Source: Calliopum simillimum (taxonomy: Eukaryota > Arthropoda > Insecta > Diptera > Lauxaniidae). Taken from it: a stretch of 64,000 bases of DNA. The first letter of the stretch is position 1, and every line of letters starts with the position of its first letter. Under the pieces are notes generated by a model that saw only the letters and a program-made list of their open reading frames with translations, was not told where the DNA came from and did no database searches. The translations under genes and the position numbers were made by a program. Below are positions 13,113 through 24,180 of the stretch, one piece after another. The stretch is from contig OX638371.1 in NCBI GenBank assembly GCA_951812925.1, positions 42,444,101-42,508,100 on the forward strand. The letters are read 5' to 3'.

Positions 13113-13735
13113 AGGTGAAAAAAGTAAGCTAGTCAATTTTGGCTTTCGCAAATGAAACATATACCAGTTTTTCGAGCTTTTTTCGAGCTGCTGCAAAAAA
13201 ATTTCGAGCTGTTTCAAAACGCCAAAGAAAAGCGGAAAATTCGGAAAAACGATTTGACTAGCTTAAAAGACACATTTAAGCACGACAACACACTGAAAAT
13301 AACAGTTGCAGTAAAAAAAACTACGCAGTAATTTCGAGCTTTTTTCGAGCTGCTGTCGACAGCCATCCGAATTTTCCTAAGCCCAATAGTTTTCCTAAAA
13401 ATCGGAAAAATTTGATTTTTCCTCAAAAGTAAGCTAGTCATTTCTGGCTTTCGCAACTGAAACCTAACCAGTTTTTCGAGCTGCGAGAAAAAAATTTCGA
13501 GCTGTTTTAAAACCCCAAGGAAAAGCGGAAAACACGGAAAAACGATTTGACCAGCTTAAAAGACACATTTAACCATGACAACACTTAAAATAAAAGTTGC
13601 AATGAAAAAAAACTACGCAGGAATTTCCAGCTTTTTTCGACCTGCTAGATAGTATTTTAGAGCTGTTTCGAAAAATCAAGGAAAACCGGAAAATTCGGAA
13701 AAATTTGATTTTCCCTCAAAAGTAAGTAAAAATAA
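13113..13735 (+). repeat. Internal copy of a foldback-arm terminus
   Basis: It begins with the same AGGTGAAAAAAGTAAGC end as position 10045 and continues with arm units until about 13735. It is therefore a second left-type terminus inside the large element. No partner right-type end (CTTTTTTCACCT) occurs before 25972. It suggests nesting of one copy in another, followed by loss or shared use of an end. Confidence 0.75.
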
Positions 13736-14424
13736 TTACGGTCAAAAAAATTCACTTGGAATTATTTCGCAAAAAAATTCTAATAGGAATTGCATACTTG
13801 GAGTTTACGTAAATTTAATACAATGAGCTCACGATAATATGAACTAATTTAAACCAAGCCCTTTGATTTTTGAGATACTGTTCATATTTGCTAAAGGCAG
13901 TATGCTCGCGATAATATGAACTACTCATTTGTTAATTTTTACCAGAGTAGGGCGATAAGGATTACGATTAGCAAACGATTACGATTGCAGTAATCCTTAA
14001 AAACAAAAAAAGACCATTAGGATTACAGTAATCGTTCATCGAACGAGCTTAGATTTCGATTATAGTAATCGTAATTTTAGAAAAATCGAAATCATAATCC
14101 TGGGCGCAATCAATTACACATGTAATCCTTATTGCCCAGCTCTGATATTTAAAGGCGCAAGATTTAAAAGATAAAAATCGTTAATTTCGAAATTAATATC
14201 ATTTTATTTAAAAACAAACTTTAGATCCCATATAAACAAGAAATAAACTCTTCCGTTTCAATTTTAAGAAAAATTATGTTCGTATTTTATGGTTTCTACA
14301 GGAAGTTCATATTTTAAAGTAGCCAATAGTAGGAAAAAGTGCTCATATATGAGATGTTCAAATGTTGGGATGTTAATAATATCGCGAGTTCACTGTATTT
14401 CAAAAATAGCCGCGTTAAGTTTTA
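13736..14424 (+). repeat. Dispersed repeat C, copy 1 (left half)
   Basis: It contains 'gaattgcatacttggagtttacg' and two 'cgataatatgaact' phrases, and ends '...cgagttcactgtatttcaaaaatagc'. The same order is found at 17085-17540. The segment continues after the nested LINE at 15756. The repeated pair allows empty-site comparison for both the LINE and the nearby hAT MITE. No coding potential is recognised. Confidence 0.65.
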
Positions 14425-15248
14425 GAATTAGACATAACAGTTTTATTTCATCACCTTTAAAAATTAATGCAGGTGTCCCTCAAGGAAGCGTGCTGGGTCC
14501 TTTTCTGTACTTACTGTATACCTCTGATTTACCTATTATCGCTGGCACAACCATATCTACTTTCGCAGATGATACTGCAGTTTTAAGTTGTAGTCGTTGT
14601 CCCCTAGAAGCGGCACGAAAACTTCAACTTCATTTAAACTCTATCGAAAAGTGGTTGCTGCTATGGCGCATAAAAGTAAATGAACAAAAATGCAAGCAGG
14701 TTACTTTTACCCTTAGGCGAGGTTACTGCCCTGCTATCACATTAAATAACACTTCAATCCCTCAATCTGAAAACGTCACATACCTAGGTATTCATTTAGA
14801 CAGACGGCTTACGTGGCGAAAGCATATTGAAGCCAAAAAAACGCATGTTAAACTAAAAGCCTCCAGTCTACATTGGCTCATAAATAGCCAGTCCAGTCTG
14901 AAACTTGAATATAAAATCCTTTTATATAAATCCATCATTAAGCCAATTTGGTTATATGGTATACAGTTATGGGGTAACGCCAGCTCCTCGAACATTGAAC
15001 TAATGCAACGGACTCAGTCAAAAATTATAAGAATCATGACTGGTGCTCCATGGTATATAAGGAACGAAAATATACATCGGGACCTTTGCATCCCCTTGGT
15101 CAAAGACGAAATCAACAAATACAAGCAAAGTTACGTTGCAAGATTACTGTATCATCCTAATCCATTGGCACGGAGGTTAAAAAATTTAGAAAATTTCTCC
15201 AGACTAAAAAGAAAGGATCGTCCTGCTATTGATATCGTTAGCAATTAG
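14425..15248 (+). pseudogene. LINE reverse transcriptase C-terminal part
   Basis: The frame is open from the truncation point to the stop at 15246-15248. The translation shows INAGVPQGSVLGPFLYLLYT (RT motif), then STFADDTAVLS with the catalytic ADD, then YLGIHLDRRLTW and a C-terminal region with KSIIKPIWLYGIQLWG and IIRIMTGAPWYIRNENIHRD, all typical of jockey-clade LINEs. The finger domain and endonuclease are missing through 5' truncation. The uninterrupted frame of about 274 codons suggests a young insertion. The open frame upstream (from 14289) is chance read-in from the target sequence. Confidence 0.88.
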
Positions 15249-15281
15249 CTATGTTAAGCTGACTGAACTCTAAATTTTGTA

Positions 15282-15480
15282 TGCAGCCGGTATCTGGCGC
15301 GTACTTTTTTTTTTTTTTTTTTTTTCTATGCAGCCGGCGGTATCTGGCGCGTACTTTTTTCTATGCAGCCGGTATCTGGCGCGTACTTTTCCCTATGCAG
15401 CCGGTATCTGGCGCGTACTCTTTCTTATATTTCTGGTTCCTGCTACACATGCAGCCGGAACTACTGGCGCAAATTTGTAT
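15282..15480 (+). repeat. Tandem repeat in LINE 3' UTR
   Basis: Four to five copies of a roughly 28-35-bp unit, GCAGCCGGTATCTGGCGCG followed by a T-rich spacer, starting near 15281, 15329, 15363 and 15395, with a degenerate copy near 15449. Tandem repeats in the 3' UTR are known for several LINEs. They create the short overlapping frames here. Confidence 0.8.
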
Positions 15481-15866
15481 GGAGTTCTTTTCATTCAAAC
15501 ATCCTGCTAGGCGGGCAGCATGTTTGTGAGAAGACTGAACGTACAACAACTGCGTTCTTCTGCGCGTTTACCAAACTCCTAGGATGTACAAGTCCCTATT
15601 AACTCGGGAGACACATTGAACACTGAATTATATATAAGATTAATTATGTATAATAATGTTATTTAGGATTAAGATTTTTAAACTTATTGTTAGTCTCCTA
15701 AGATGAGAAGATTCAATAAATGAATTCAAGTATTAAAAAAAAAAAAAAAAAAAAAGTTTTAAAAATCGTTTGTAGCTTTCTATTTTATAAACTACAAATG
15801 GAAAAACCTTTTGCTACGACTACAAACGATTCTAAAACAAATTGCATAATTGGATTCACTTTAAAT

Positions 15867-16937
15867 CAGGGGTCGGCAAAAATAAATTTGAGAGTGTGTT
15901 AGTGAGAGAAGAGAGAATGCACTGAAAAAAAAAATGTTCACAGAAAAGATATTCATTGCAAAAAAATATGCGTTAAAACCGAAAAATCATTGCAAAACCA
16001 ACATCGAGTGCAAGCATAGTTCTGTCTTCTTACGCCAGTAGTCAACAGGCCATAGCACAATTGTGAAAAGAAACTTCACACGCATTCTTATGCTTTTTCA
16101 ATCAGTTGTCGCAAAACCATCGACAAAGCAACATCGAGCGCATCCGTAGTTCTGTTGTCTTTTTACGCACATGTAAAAATTTCTCTACAGCTATGAGAAA
16201 TTCTTAAAAATATTTTATTTTTATTCTTTCTTTTTTATTTTATTCAAATTTTTAGTTTAGGAAACGCGCAGATAAACTTTTTAAAAATCATACAAAAACT
16301 TTTAGGGTCGCCACCTGGTTTTTTTTTTTGTAAATTTTGCTTAAACCATATATTTAAAAAAAAAAAATAAAATTTTGGTCTTAAAGCGCTTAGATAGATA
16401 AACTTTTTAAAAATCCAACATTACCTTATATTTTGAGTGTTTCCACCTGGTTATTTTCCAACGTTATGTTAAAATCATACTTTTTTGAAATTAAGTTGAA
16501 ATTCTTGATTTCAAGAACGGTCAGATGGCTGCAGGTGGTACAGATAGTTAAAAAAGTATAGCAACCCTAACATAGCAACCATAAATCTTTGTTTCGTTGT
16601 CTTTGGATCCAAGATGTCAATTTATAGGGTGAAAATAATGATCTTAGTAATTTATTGAAACAAAATTTTGATTTTATTTTTTAAAAAGTTTATCTGAGCG
16701 TTTCTTAAACTGAAAATTTGAACCTAGTCACAAAAAGTATGAAATAAAATATTTTTCAGAATTTGTCATAGCTGTAAAGAAATTTTTTTCATGTGCATAA
16801 AAAACATAAAAAAGACAACAGAACGACAGATGCGCTCGATGTTGCTTTGTCGATGGTTTTGCGACAACTGAATGAAAGAGCGTAAGCATGCGTGTGAAGT
16901 GCCTCTCCTCAATTGAGCTATGGCGTGCCGACCACTG
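15867..16937. mobile_element. hAT-type foldback MITE, 8-bp TSD
   Basis: 1,071 bp flanked by CTTTAAAT (15859-15866 and 16938-16945). The ends are CAGGGGTCGGCA and, inverted, CAGTGGTCGGCA. 8-bp duplications and CAG-type ends are hallmarks of hAT elements. Inside, about 16060-16300 is mirrored at 16678-16915, so the element can form a long hairpin. No transposase is present. The related segment at 17610-17650 lacks the insertion. Confidence 0.88.
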
Positions 16938-17860
16938 CTTTAAATCAATATTTCAATTCAAAAACCAACAACAAAATCTTTGGAGTTGTTGTAGTTCCGA
17001 GAAATTCTACGCTGACTGCGCTTGGCTCAGATATGCTAGCTTTGATTCAACCACAAATGATAAAAAAATGTTATGCTACGACTACAAATGATTCTAATAG
17101 GTTTTGCATACTTGGAATTTACGAAAAAATAGTACAGTGGGCCCACGATAATATGAACTAATTAAAATCATGTTTGCGAAATTGTTCATAATAACGAAAT
17201 ACAGTGTGCTCGCGATAATATGAACTTCTATTTTGTTTATATATAAGAAAGGCGCCATGAATTAAAAGAAAAAAATAAAGTTTCAGTAATTTCGAAATAA
17301 ATATTTTTTTATTTGAAAACTCAAGACAAACTTTACACTGATCCCATATAAGCAAGAAGATAAAAAAATAAATTTTTATTCCGTTTCAATTTTAAGAAAA
17401 ATTATGTTCACATTTTATTGCAGAAAGTTTATATTTTGAAGGAAAAGTGCTCATATATTGGGATGTTCATATGTTGGGATATTAATAATATCGCGAGTTC
17501 ACTGTATTTCAGAAAAAAAAACCGCTTTAATTTTTAAAAATGGTTTGAAGCTTTCAATTTTATGAACTACAAACAAAAAAACGTTTTGCTTCGACCACAA
17601 ACGGTTCTAAAACAAATTGCTTAGTTGGATTTAAAGTGAATTCAATATTTCAATTCAAACCCCAACAAAAACATATTTTGAAGGGCGTTGTGGTTCCGAG
17701 AAATTCTACGCCGACTACGCTTCGCCAAGTTTTTTTGAAACACGTTTGCTTTGTTTCAACTACATACAAACGAAAGCAAAATGTTTTTCTACGACTAAAA
17801 ACGATTCTTAAGCGAACTGCATACTTGGATTTAGTTTTCCTTTACTTTTCGAAACAGCTT
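16938..17860 (+). repeat. Dispersed repeat C, continuation and second copy
   Basis: Sequence after the hAT MITE continues the repeat broken by the LINE and MITE. From about 17085 a second copy begins, with the same 'ttgcatacttgga' and 'cgataatatgaact' phrases. 'gttccgagaaattctacgc' occurs at about 16990 and 17690. No protein domain is recognised. The open frame 17636-17971 runs into arm repeats and is not credible. Confidence 0.55.
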
Positions 17861-17869
17861 GAAATTACT

Positions 17870-18150
17870 ATCTATCAGCTCGAAGAAAGCCAAAAATTCC
17901 TGAGTAGTTTTTTTTTCGACTGCTACCAATATTTTCAGTGTTATGTTGCTTTAATGTGTCTTTTAAGTTAGTCAAATCATTTTTCTGAGTTTTCTGCTTT
18001 TCCTCAGCGTTTTGAAACAAACAACTCGAAATTTTTTTCTAGCAGCTTGAAAAAAGCTCGAAAAACTGTTATAGGTTTCATTTGCGAAAGCCAGAAATGA
18101 CTAGCTTACTTTTGAGGAAAAATAAAATTTATCCGATTTTTCGGAAAACT
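17870..18150 (-). repeat. Foldback-arm segment before block B copy 2
   Basis: It contains the arm phrase 'ctagcagcttgaaaaaagctcgaaaaactg' in the right-arm orientation. It is closely matched at 21500-21660, so the stretch from here to about 21500 and the stretch from 21500 onward form a direct tandem duplication of arm plus block B. Confidence 0.75.
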
Positions 18151-20950
18151 ATTATTATTTTGGACTATTATCGATATTTTGGATGTTTCTCGATATTTTT
18201 GGGCTCTTTTCGATATTTTTTATGTTTTTCGACACTTTTGGACTTTTATCAATGTTTTGGAGGTTTCTCGATACTTGTGCACTTTTACAGATATTTTGGA
18301 TGTTTTTCGATACTTTTGCATTTTTATCGATATATATACTGATGATTTTCGATACTTTTGAGCTCTTTTCAATATTTTAAATGTTTTTCGATACTTTTAG
18401 ACTTTTAGCGACATTTTACATGGTTTATGATACTTTTTGACTCTTATTGATATATGATAAGTTTTTCGATATTTTTCGGCACAAGCACTTCACCAATTTT
18501 TATGTTATTCGGATTTTAGATACACTGAGCCTGCTACATCTAAAAAAGGTTGCTAATGATACTCTATGTTTTGGCTTTCTTTTTTACCGTCTTATCTTAT
18601 CTTTAAGTAAAAGGCCAAAATTTGGCCACCGGCGATACTGGTAACAATAATAGGCTGTTTCGACAGAAGACTTAGCTGTGCTAAGATTAGTAAATCCTAT
18701 TGTTAAATCCTACCCGTTTCAACCGGCCGCAATAGATTTATTTCTGTCAGTAAATGTCAGGAGCAGTAAAAGTAAACTTATATTTAATTTTCTTCTTAAT
18801 ATTTATCTTCCATTTGTTTTGTGTTTATGCCAATTTATTGTTCCAGGCGTGTCACTAGGTCAAAAATTGACAAAATCGGAAGCCTTGTTGTGATTAAAGC
18901 ACAGATTTAAGTTTGAATCTCAAATTTAAATTGAATCTCAGATTTATTTTTGCATGGTAAATCATGGGATCAACTGTGCGATATCTAGAAAATATCCGAA
19001 TGTATTTAACAATACCATTTAAAAGCCAGATTTGGCCTTTTTTTGGCTACAAAATTAGATCAACCCAAATTGAAGCTTTTGCCGCAAGAACTAAAAATGT
19101 CTATTTTATGAATCATAAAATATTCTCCCGAAAATATGCTACAAAAAATAAAATATATACACTCATATATTCGCCACCTAACATGATGTCTATGCTAAGC
19201 AATATGATTTATCGATTGCACGAACCATAATGTTATAAGCTTTGTGTGGTGGAAATGCAATCTCAACGATGAAGCTTTTGTGCAATTTTAGAATTTTGAG
19301 GACAACATTTTTTATGGGGATTTCCATATAAAAAGTCTTTTTTGTTGTCCAGAACTCTCGTAGCCCTTCTTCTCTACTGTATTTGCATTTAAAACTCGGC
19401 ATGTTTTCGGTACCCTGCAAACAGTGTACTAGATACAAACGGCGTATGTATCGGGGACACAAACACGTATTTTTTTTTGTTTGTTTTTGAAAATCACATA
19501 GAAATTGCCGTACTCTTTCAATAACGTTTACATTGCTGTCGGGAAAAATACAGGCATTGGTTTTGTCGTACCAATACTTGTATTGTATCGGTTTCTCGTC
19601 CCTGCATAAATACTTAGATACGCATACCGGGACTATATCTGTTATACGTATCTGAAATAGTACAAGTACGTTTTTAAATATCCGTACAGGTACTATACTC
19701 GTTATATTTATCTACAATAATTCGGGTACTTTTTCAGTAATGTGCCTGGTATGTATGCTACTAAAAATCATATTAAATTAATAAATATTTTATTTATTTC
19801 ACTTGAAATTAAATTTAAAATACATGTGTTCATTGCTTTTACTGCTATTGCTGCTATTGTTTCATGTACAGCGCCACAATTTTATCCAATGTCTTCTCAA
19901 CCATTAGCTGCTTTCGTTGAAATATTTCCATCACCGTGTCTGGTATAATCCAATTCAGATATTCTTGCATACTTAAGAGCATGCGATAGATTTTACTCAT
20001 TCTATGATCATCATATGTGTAATGACTTTTAATGAAGAAACCAATACGTTATCGAAGGAACGCTTTTTATGACGTAGCTGATTAAGTTTCCACCCCAGGA
20101 TATGCTAAAGTGGTGCTGAATCAATGGCAACATTTTGCATTCGTTCTTTAGCACTAATATTATTTTGGTCGTACTGCTCCATGGGCTTTGGGATTCCACA
20201 GTTCTAGGATTCATTGATTTCCAGGATTTTCCTTTCCAGCGTTGACGCTTGAACGGGTTTTCACCGGCTTAAACACACTGCAATATGGAAAGGACTGGTA
20301 GCAAATCTGAAAAAATAAAAATGTAAACTTACTATTTCTTTTTTTTTAAACTGATGTGGGCATTCACCGTTACTCATATGACTGACAAGATCTTCAATTT
20401 TCTGTTTGCACACCTCGCATTCAAATTCCTTTAGTTTATATTGTTGCATATTGACATGTTCATGGCTTATCATTGATTGCAAATGTTACTAAATTGATTT
20501 CGACCCTCTTCATGACGTTTCAAGCGGAAATTATTTTAAGAATTTAAGTTTTGTTGTTTTGTTTTTAAAATTTTAATATTCAAAAACTGACAGAAAACTC
20601 CGTTGGAAAAATAACAACACGAATACCTAGAAAATACGGGAAATGTTCCAGATACCAGACACAGTTTAGAAAAATTTAAAAAAAATATAAAAAAATTCAA
20701 AAACAATCGGTACTCATTTTTTGCAGGGTATTTTTATGCTTTGTTGCGAGGCATTATTGACTTCTCATTCTTCAACTATTGCTCCAGAATTTTCAATATT
20801 TTGAGCTTAATGATATACATAGATTTCCAGATAAATAATCGCCAGCTCTTATTGGCAAAGATAAGTTTTTAAATTAAAGTCTGATTCAACTGCTGAACTT
20901 TTTTTTTATCATAATTGAAGACTTCATCCCATATTTTGCGTGAGATACTT
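18150..20950 (+). repeat. Block B, copy 2, interrupted by a MITE
   Basis: It starts with a TATCGATATTTTGGATG-type minisatellite (about 18160-18480) and continues through the 71- and 88-codon frames at 18678-18893 and 18964-19230. It is split at 19411-20730 by a TA-flanked insertion. It differs from copy 3 at scattered bases only. The minisatellite produces spurious frames rich in 'RYFGCFS'. Confidence 0.8.
19413..20728. mobile_element. 1.3-kb TA-target element with CCCTGCAAA ends
   Basis: Flanked by TA (19411-19412 and 20729-20730), with inverted ends CCCTGCAAA. Block B copy 3 at about 23896 shows the uninterrupted site (TTTTCGGTATTTTTATGC), so the edges are exact. The outer parts are rich in 'gtac'-type repeats. 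On the minus strand near 20380-20430 a short frame contains FECEVCKQKIEDLVSHM, a possible zinc-finger-like fragment. It is too short to name, and I cannot say whether it is part of a lost transposase. Confidence 0.85.
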
Positions 20951-20959
20951 TGCCAGCTT

Positions 20960-21660
20960 GAAATTCGTGCGTAATTCTTTTTTTTTTTTTGACTTTTCGA
21001 AACAGCTCCAAAAAACTATCTGATAGCTTAAAAAAGGTCAAAAATGTGGTATAGGTTTCACATCCGAAAGCCGGAAATGACTATTGGCTTTTGAGAGGAC
21101 ATTAAAGCTTATCCGATTTTTCGGGAAACTATTGGGCTTGTTGGGAGTAGTTGTTTTTTTAATTGCTTCGATTATTTTCAGTGTTGTCGTGCTTAAAGGT
21201 GATATTTAGCCAGTCATGTAGTTTTTTCGAGTTTTCCGGTTTTTCACGAGTTTTTGAAACAGCTCGAAATTACTATAGGATAGCTCGATAAAAGCTCATA
21301 AAAGTGGTATGGGTTTCATATCCGAAAGCCGGAAATGAAAAAATTATTGGGCCTAGAAAAATTCGGATAGTTGTCGACAGCAGCTCGCAAAAAGCTCGAA
21401 ATTCCTGCGTAGTTTTTTTTTTTTGTTTGCAACAGTTATTTTAGGTGTTGTCGTGCTTAAATGTGTCTTTTAAGCTAGTCAAATCGTTTTTCCGATTTTT
21501 CCGCTTTTCCTCAGCGTTTTGAAACAAACAGCTCGAAAATTTTTTCTAGCAGCTCGAAAAAAGCTCGAAAAACTGTTATAGGTTTCATTTGCGAAAGCCA
21601 GAAATGACTAGCTTACTTTTGAGGAAAAATCAAATTTATCCGATTTTTCGGAAAACTATT
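20960..21660 (-). repeat. Foldback-arm units between block B copies 2 and 3
   Basis: Several degenerate arm units with 'gaaagccggaaatgac' and 'agctcgaaaaaagctcg' phrases. They end at the TTA site that received the 21662-22643 insertion. Units here are more diverged than those in the outer arms, pointing to an older interior. Confidence 0.75.
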
Positions 21661-21661
21661 A

Positions 21662-22643
21662 CACAGGCCTGCAAATTCGACACTTTTTTTTCCTCTCTTA
21701 AATTTTGAAGCCAATTATGGTGGTTTGGGACCTCCTGATCACGAATCTGAACTTGGTTTCTTTCCATCACGTCAGAATTTTGAGATATTCCAGTTTTCAT
21801 AACCTCAAAAATAATGGAAAATCGTGTGTTTTTCACTGTTTTTTTAAATTTTCTCAAATTTTAGACGTGATAGAGCAATTCTGTAAACGGATTTGGGCTC
21901 AGCATCAAAAAATACATTAAAAAGCACTCTCGTAATTTTAAGAGGGGTACCCTTGTTCGTCTGTGCAGCATTTGAAAACTTATTAATTCAATCGTTTGTG
22001 CTTACGTACTCTTCAATATCACGCGTAAAATACTCAACTTATTTTAGCCATTCTTGCACCATATATTTTTTTGGTGCTTCCCGTACGATCTTGATAGTTG
22101 CTATCCATAATATTCATCCAGATATCAAGTTTCATAATGCAGGTAAAGTGAGTAGAAATGAGTTTTATTTTTTTTTTTTTTTGGTTTTGGTATGTTTTCT
22201 TTATGTACCGAGCGCACCGTACTTTCATTCAATTACCCCTATTATCAAGGAAAATCTGTCGGAATATCAGGCGGATATATGGTGTTAATATGGTTTCAAT
22301 ATACCAACTGGTGCGGGCGTAGGATCGACTCAAATAAAATTTTCAATTATATAGAGATTTTTTTTGTATGAGGGGTACAACACCTCCTTGTCCAATCGAT
22401 CCCATATTTCTTATAAATGTGTTGGACCACCAAAAAAACATCTGGTGCAAATATGGTTTTGATACGTTCAGTAGTATAGGTGTGGTAGTCTTGTATATAC
22501 AAAAAAGGCACTTAAGTAAAACTTAAATCACTGAAAATTGTGACGTGCTGGAGTTTGTTCACTATTTCTCTCGTAATCAGCACACTTAAATCTATAGAAA
22601 TCGCTTTTTAAAACTTAGAGAGGAAAACCCATGCAGGACTGTG
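21662..22643. mobile_element. 982-bp MITE with TTA target duplication
   Basis: Flanked by TTA (21659-21661 and 22644-22646). The inverted ends are CACAGGCCTGCA and CACAGTCCTGCA. The paralogous site near 18148 reads straight through (AAAACTATTATTATTTTGG), which fixes the boundaries. A TTA/TWA duplication is usual for PIF/Harbinger elements, so that superfamily is likely but unproven. No transposase is seen. Part of the left half resembles 62700-62780. Confidence 0.82.
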
Positions 22644-22644
22644 T

Positions 22645-24180
22645 TATTATTTTGAACTATTATCGATATTTTGGATGTTTCTCGATATTTTTGGGCTCTT
22701 TTCGATATTTTTTATGTTTTTCGACACTTTTGGACTTTTATCAATGTTTTGGAGGTTTCTCGATACTTGTGCACTTTTACAGATATTTTGGATGTTTTTC
22801 AATACTTTTGGATTTTAATCGATATATATACTGATGATTTTCGATACTTTTGAGCTCTTTTCAATATTTTAAATGTTTTTCGATACTTTTAGACTTTTAG
22901 CGACATTTTACATGGTTTTCGATACTTTTTTGACTCTTATTGATTTATGATAAGTTTTTCGATATTTTTCGGCACAAGCACCTCACCAATTTTTATGTTA
23001 TTCGGTTTTTAGATTCACTGAGCCTGCTACATCTGAAAAAAGTTACTAATAATACTCAATGTTCTGGCTTTCTTTTTTACCATCTTATCTTTAGTAAAAG
23101 GCCAAAATTTGGCCACCGGCGATACTGGTAACAATAATAGCCTGTTTCGACAGAAGACTTAGCTGTGCTAAGATTAGTAAGTCCTATTGTTAAATCCTAC
23201 CCGTTTCAACCGGCCGAAATAGATTTATTTCTGTCAGTAAATGTCAGGAGCAGTAAAAGTAAACTTATATTTAATTTTCTTCTTAATATTTATCTTCCAT
23301 TTGTTTTGTGTTTATGCCAATTTATTGTTCCAGGCGTGTCACTAGGTCAAAAATTGACAAAATCGGAAGCCTTGTTGTGATTAAAGCACAGATTTAAGTT
23401 TGAATCTCAAATTTAAATTGAATCTCAGATTTATTTTTGCATGGTAAATCATGGGATCAACTGTGCGATATCTAGAAAATATCCGAATGTATTTAACAAT
23501 ACCATTTAAAAGCCAGATTTGGCCTTTTTTTGGCTACAAAATTAGATCAACCCCAATTGAAGCTTTTGCCGCAAGAACTAAAAATGTCTATTTTATGAAT
23601 CATAAAATATTCTCCCGAAAATATGCTACAAAAAATAAAATATATACACTCATATATTCGCCACCTAACATGATGTCTATGCTAAGCAATATGATTTATC
23701 GATTGCACGAACCATAATGTTATAAGCTTTGTGTGGTGGAAATGCAATCTCAACGATGAAGCTTTTGTGCAATTTTTAGAATTTTGAGGACAACATTTTT
23801 TATGGGGATTTCCATATAAAAAGTCTTTTTTGTTGTCCAGAACTCTCGTAGCCCTTCTTCTCTACTGTATTTGCATTTAAAACTCAGCATGTTTTCGGTA
23901 TTTTTATGCTTTGTTGCGAGGCATTATTGACTTCTTATTCTTCAACTATTGCTCCAGAATTTTGAATATTTTGAGTTAAATGATATAGGTACATAGATTT
24001 CCAGACAAATAATCGCCAGCTCTCATTGGTAAAGATAAGTTCTTAAATTAAAGTCTGATCCAACTGCAGAACTTTTTTAATCATAATTGAAGATTTCATG
24101 CGTAACACACCTCCATAATGCAATCAAACCCATATTTTGGATGAGATACTTTGCCAGCTTGAAATTCGTTTTCCTTGACT
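22645..24180 (+). repeat. Block B, copy 3
   Basis: Minisatellite (22645-22965) followed by the unique block, uninterrupted. It holds the 71-codon (23165-23380) and 88-codon (23451-23717) frames. It lies in inverse order to copy 1 and so forms the inner part of the right foldback arm. It serves as the empty-site reference for the 19413-20728 insertion. Confidence 0.82.

Larger units (their letters stand above)
14425..15755 (+). mobile_element. 5'-truncated jockey-type LINE with poly(A) tail
   Basis: A 1.33-kb insertion beginning inside the reverse transcriptase and ending in AATAAA (about 15715) and a 21-bp A-run (15735-15755). The flanks share GTTTTA (14419-14424 and 15756-15761). A related segment near 17520-17560 has no LINE at the matching point, which supports the boundaries. 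The 3' UTR holds tandem copies of a roughly 30-bp unit with GCAGCCGGTATCTGGCGCG. Poly(A), 5' truncation and the RT motifs fit the jockey clade. Confidence 0.88.

Noticed and set aside
18082..18380. Aromatic-rich frames such as 'RYFGCFSIFLG' (also near 22631)
   Set aside because: Produced by the TATCGATATTTT minisatellite; all three frames stay open because the repeat lacks stops.
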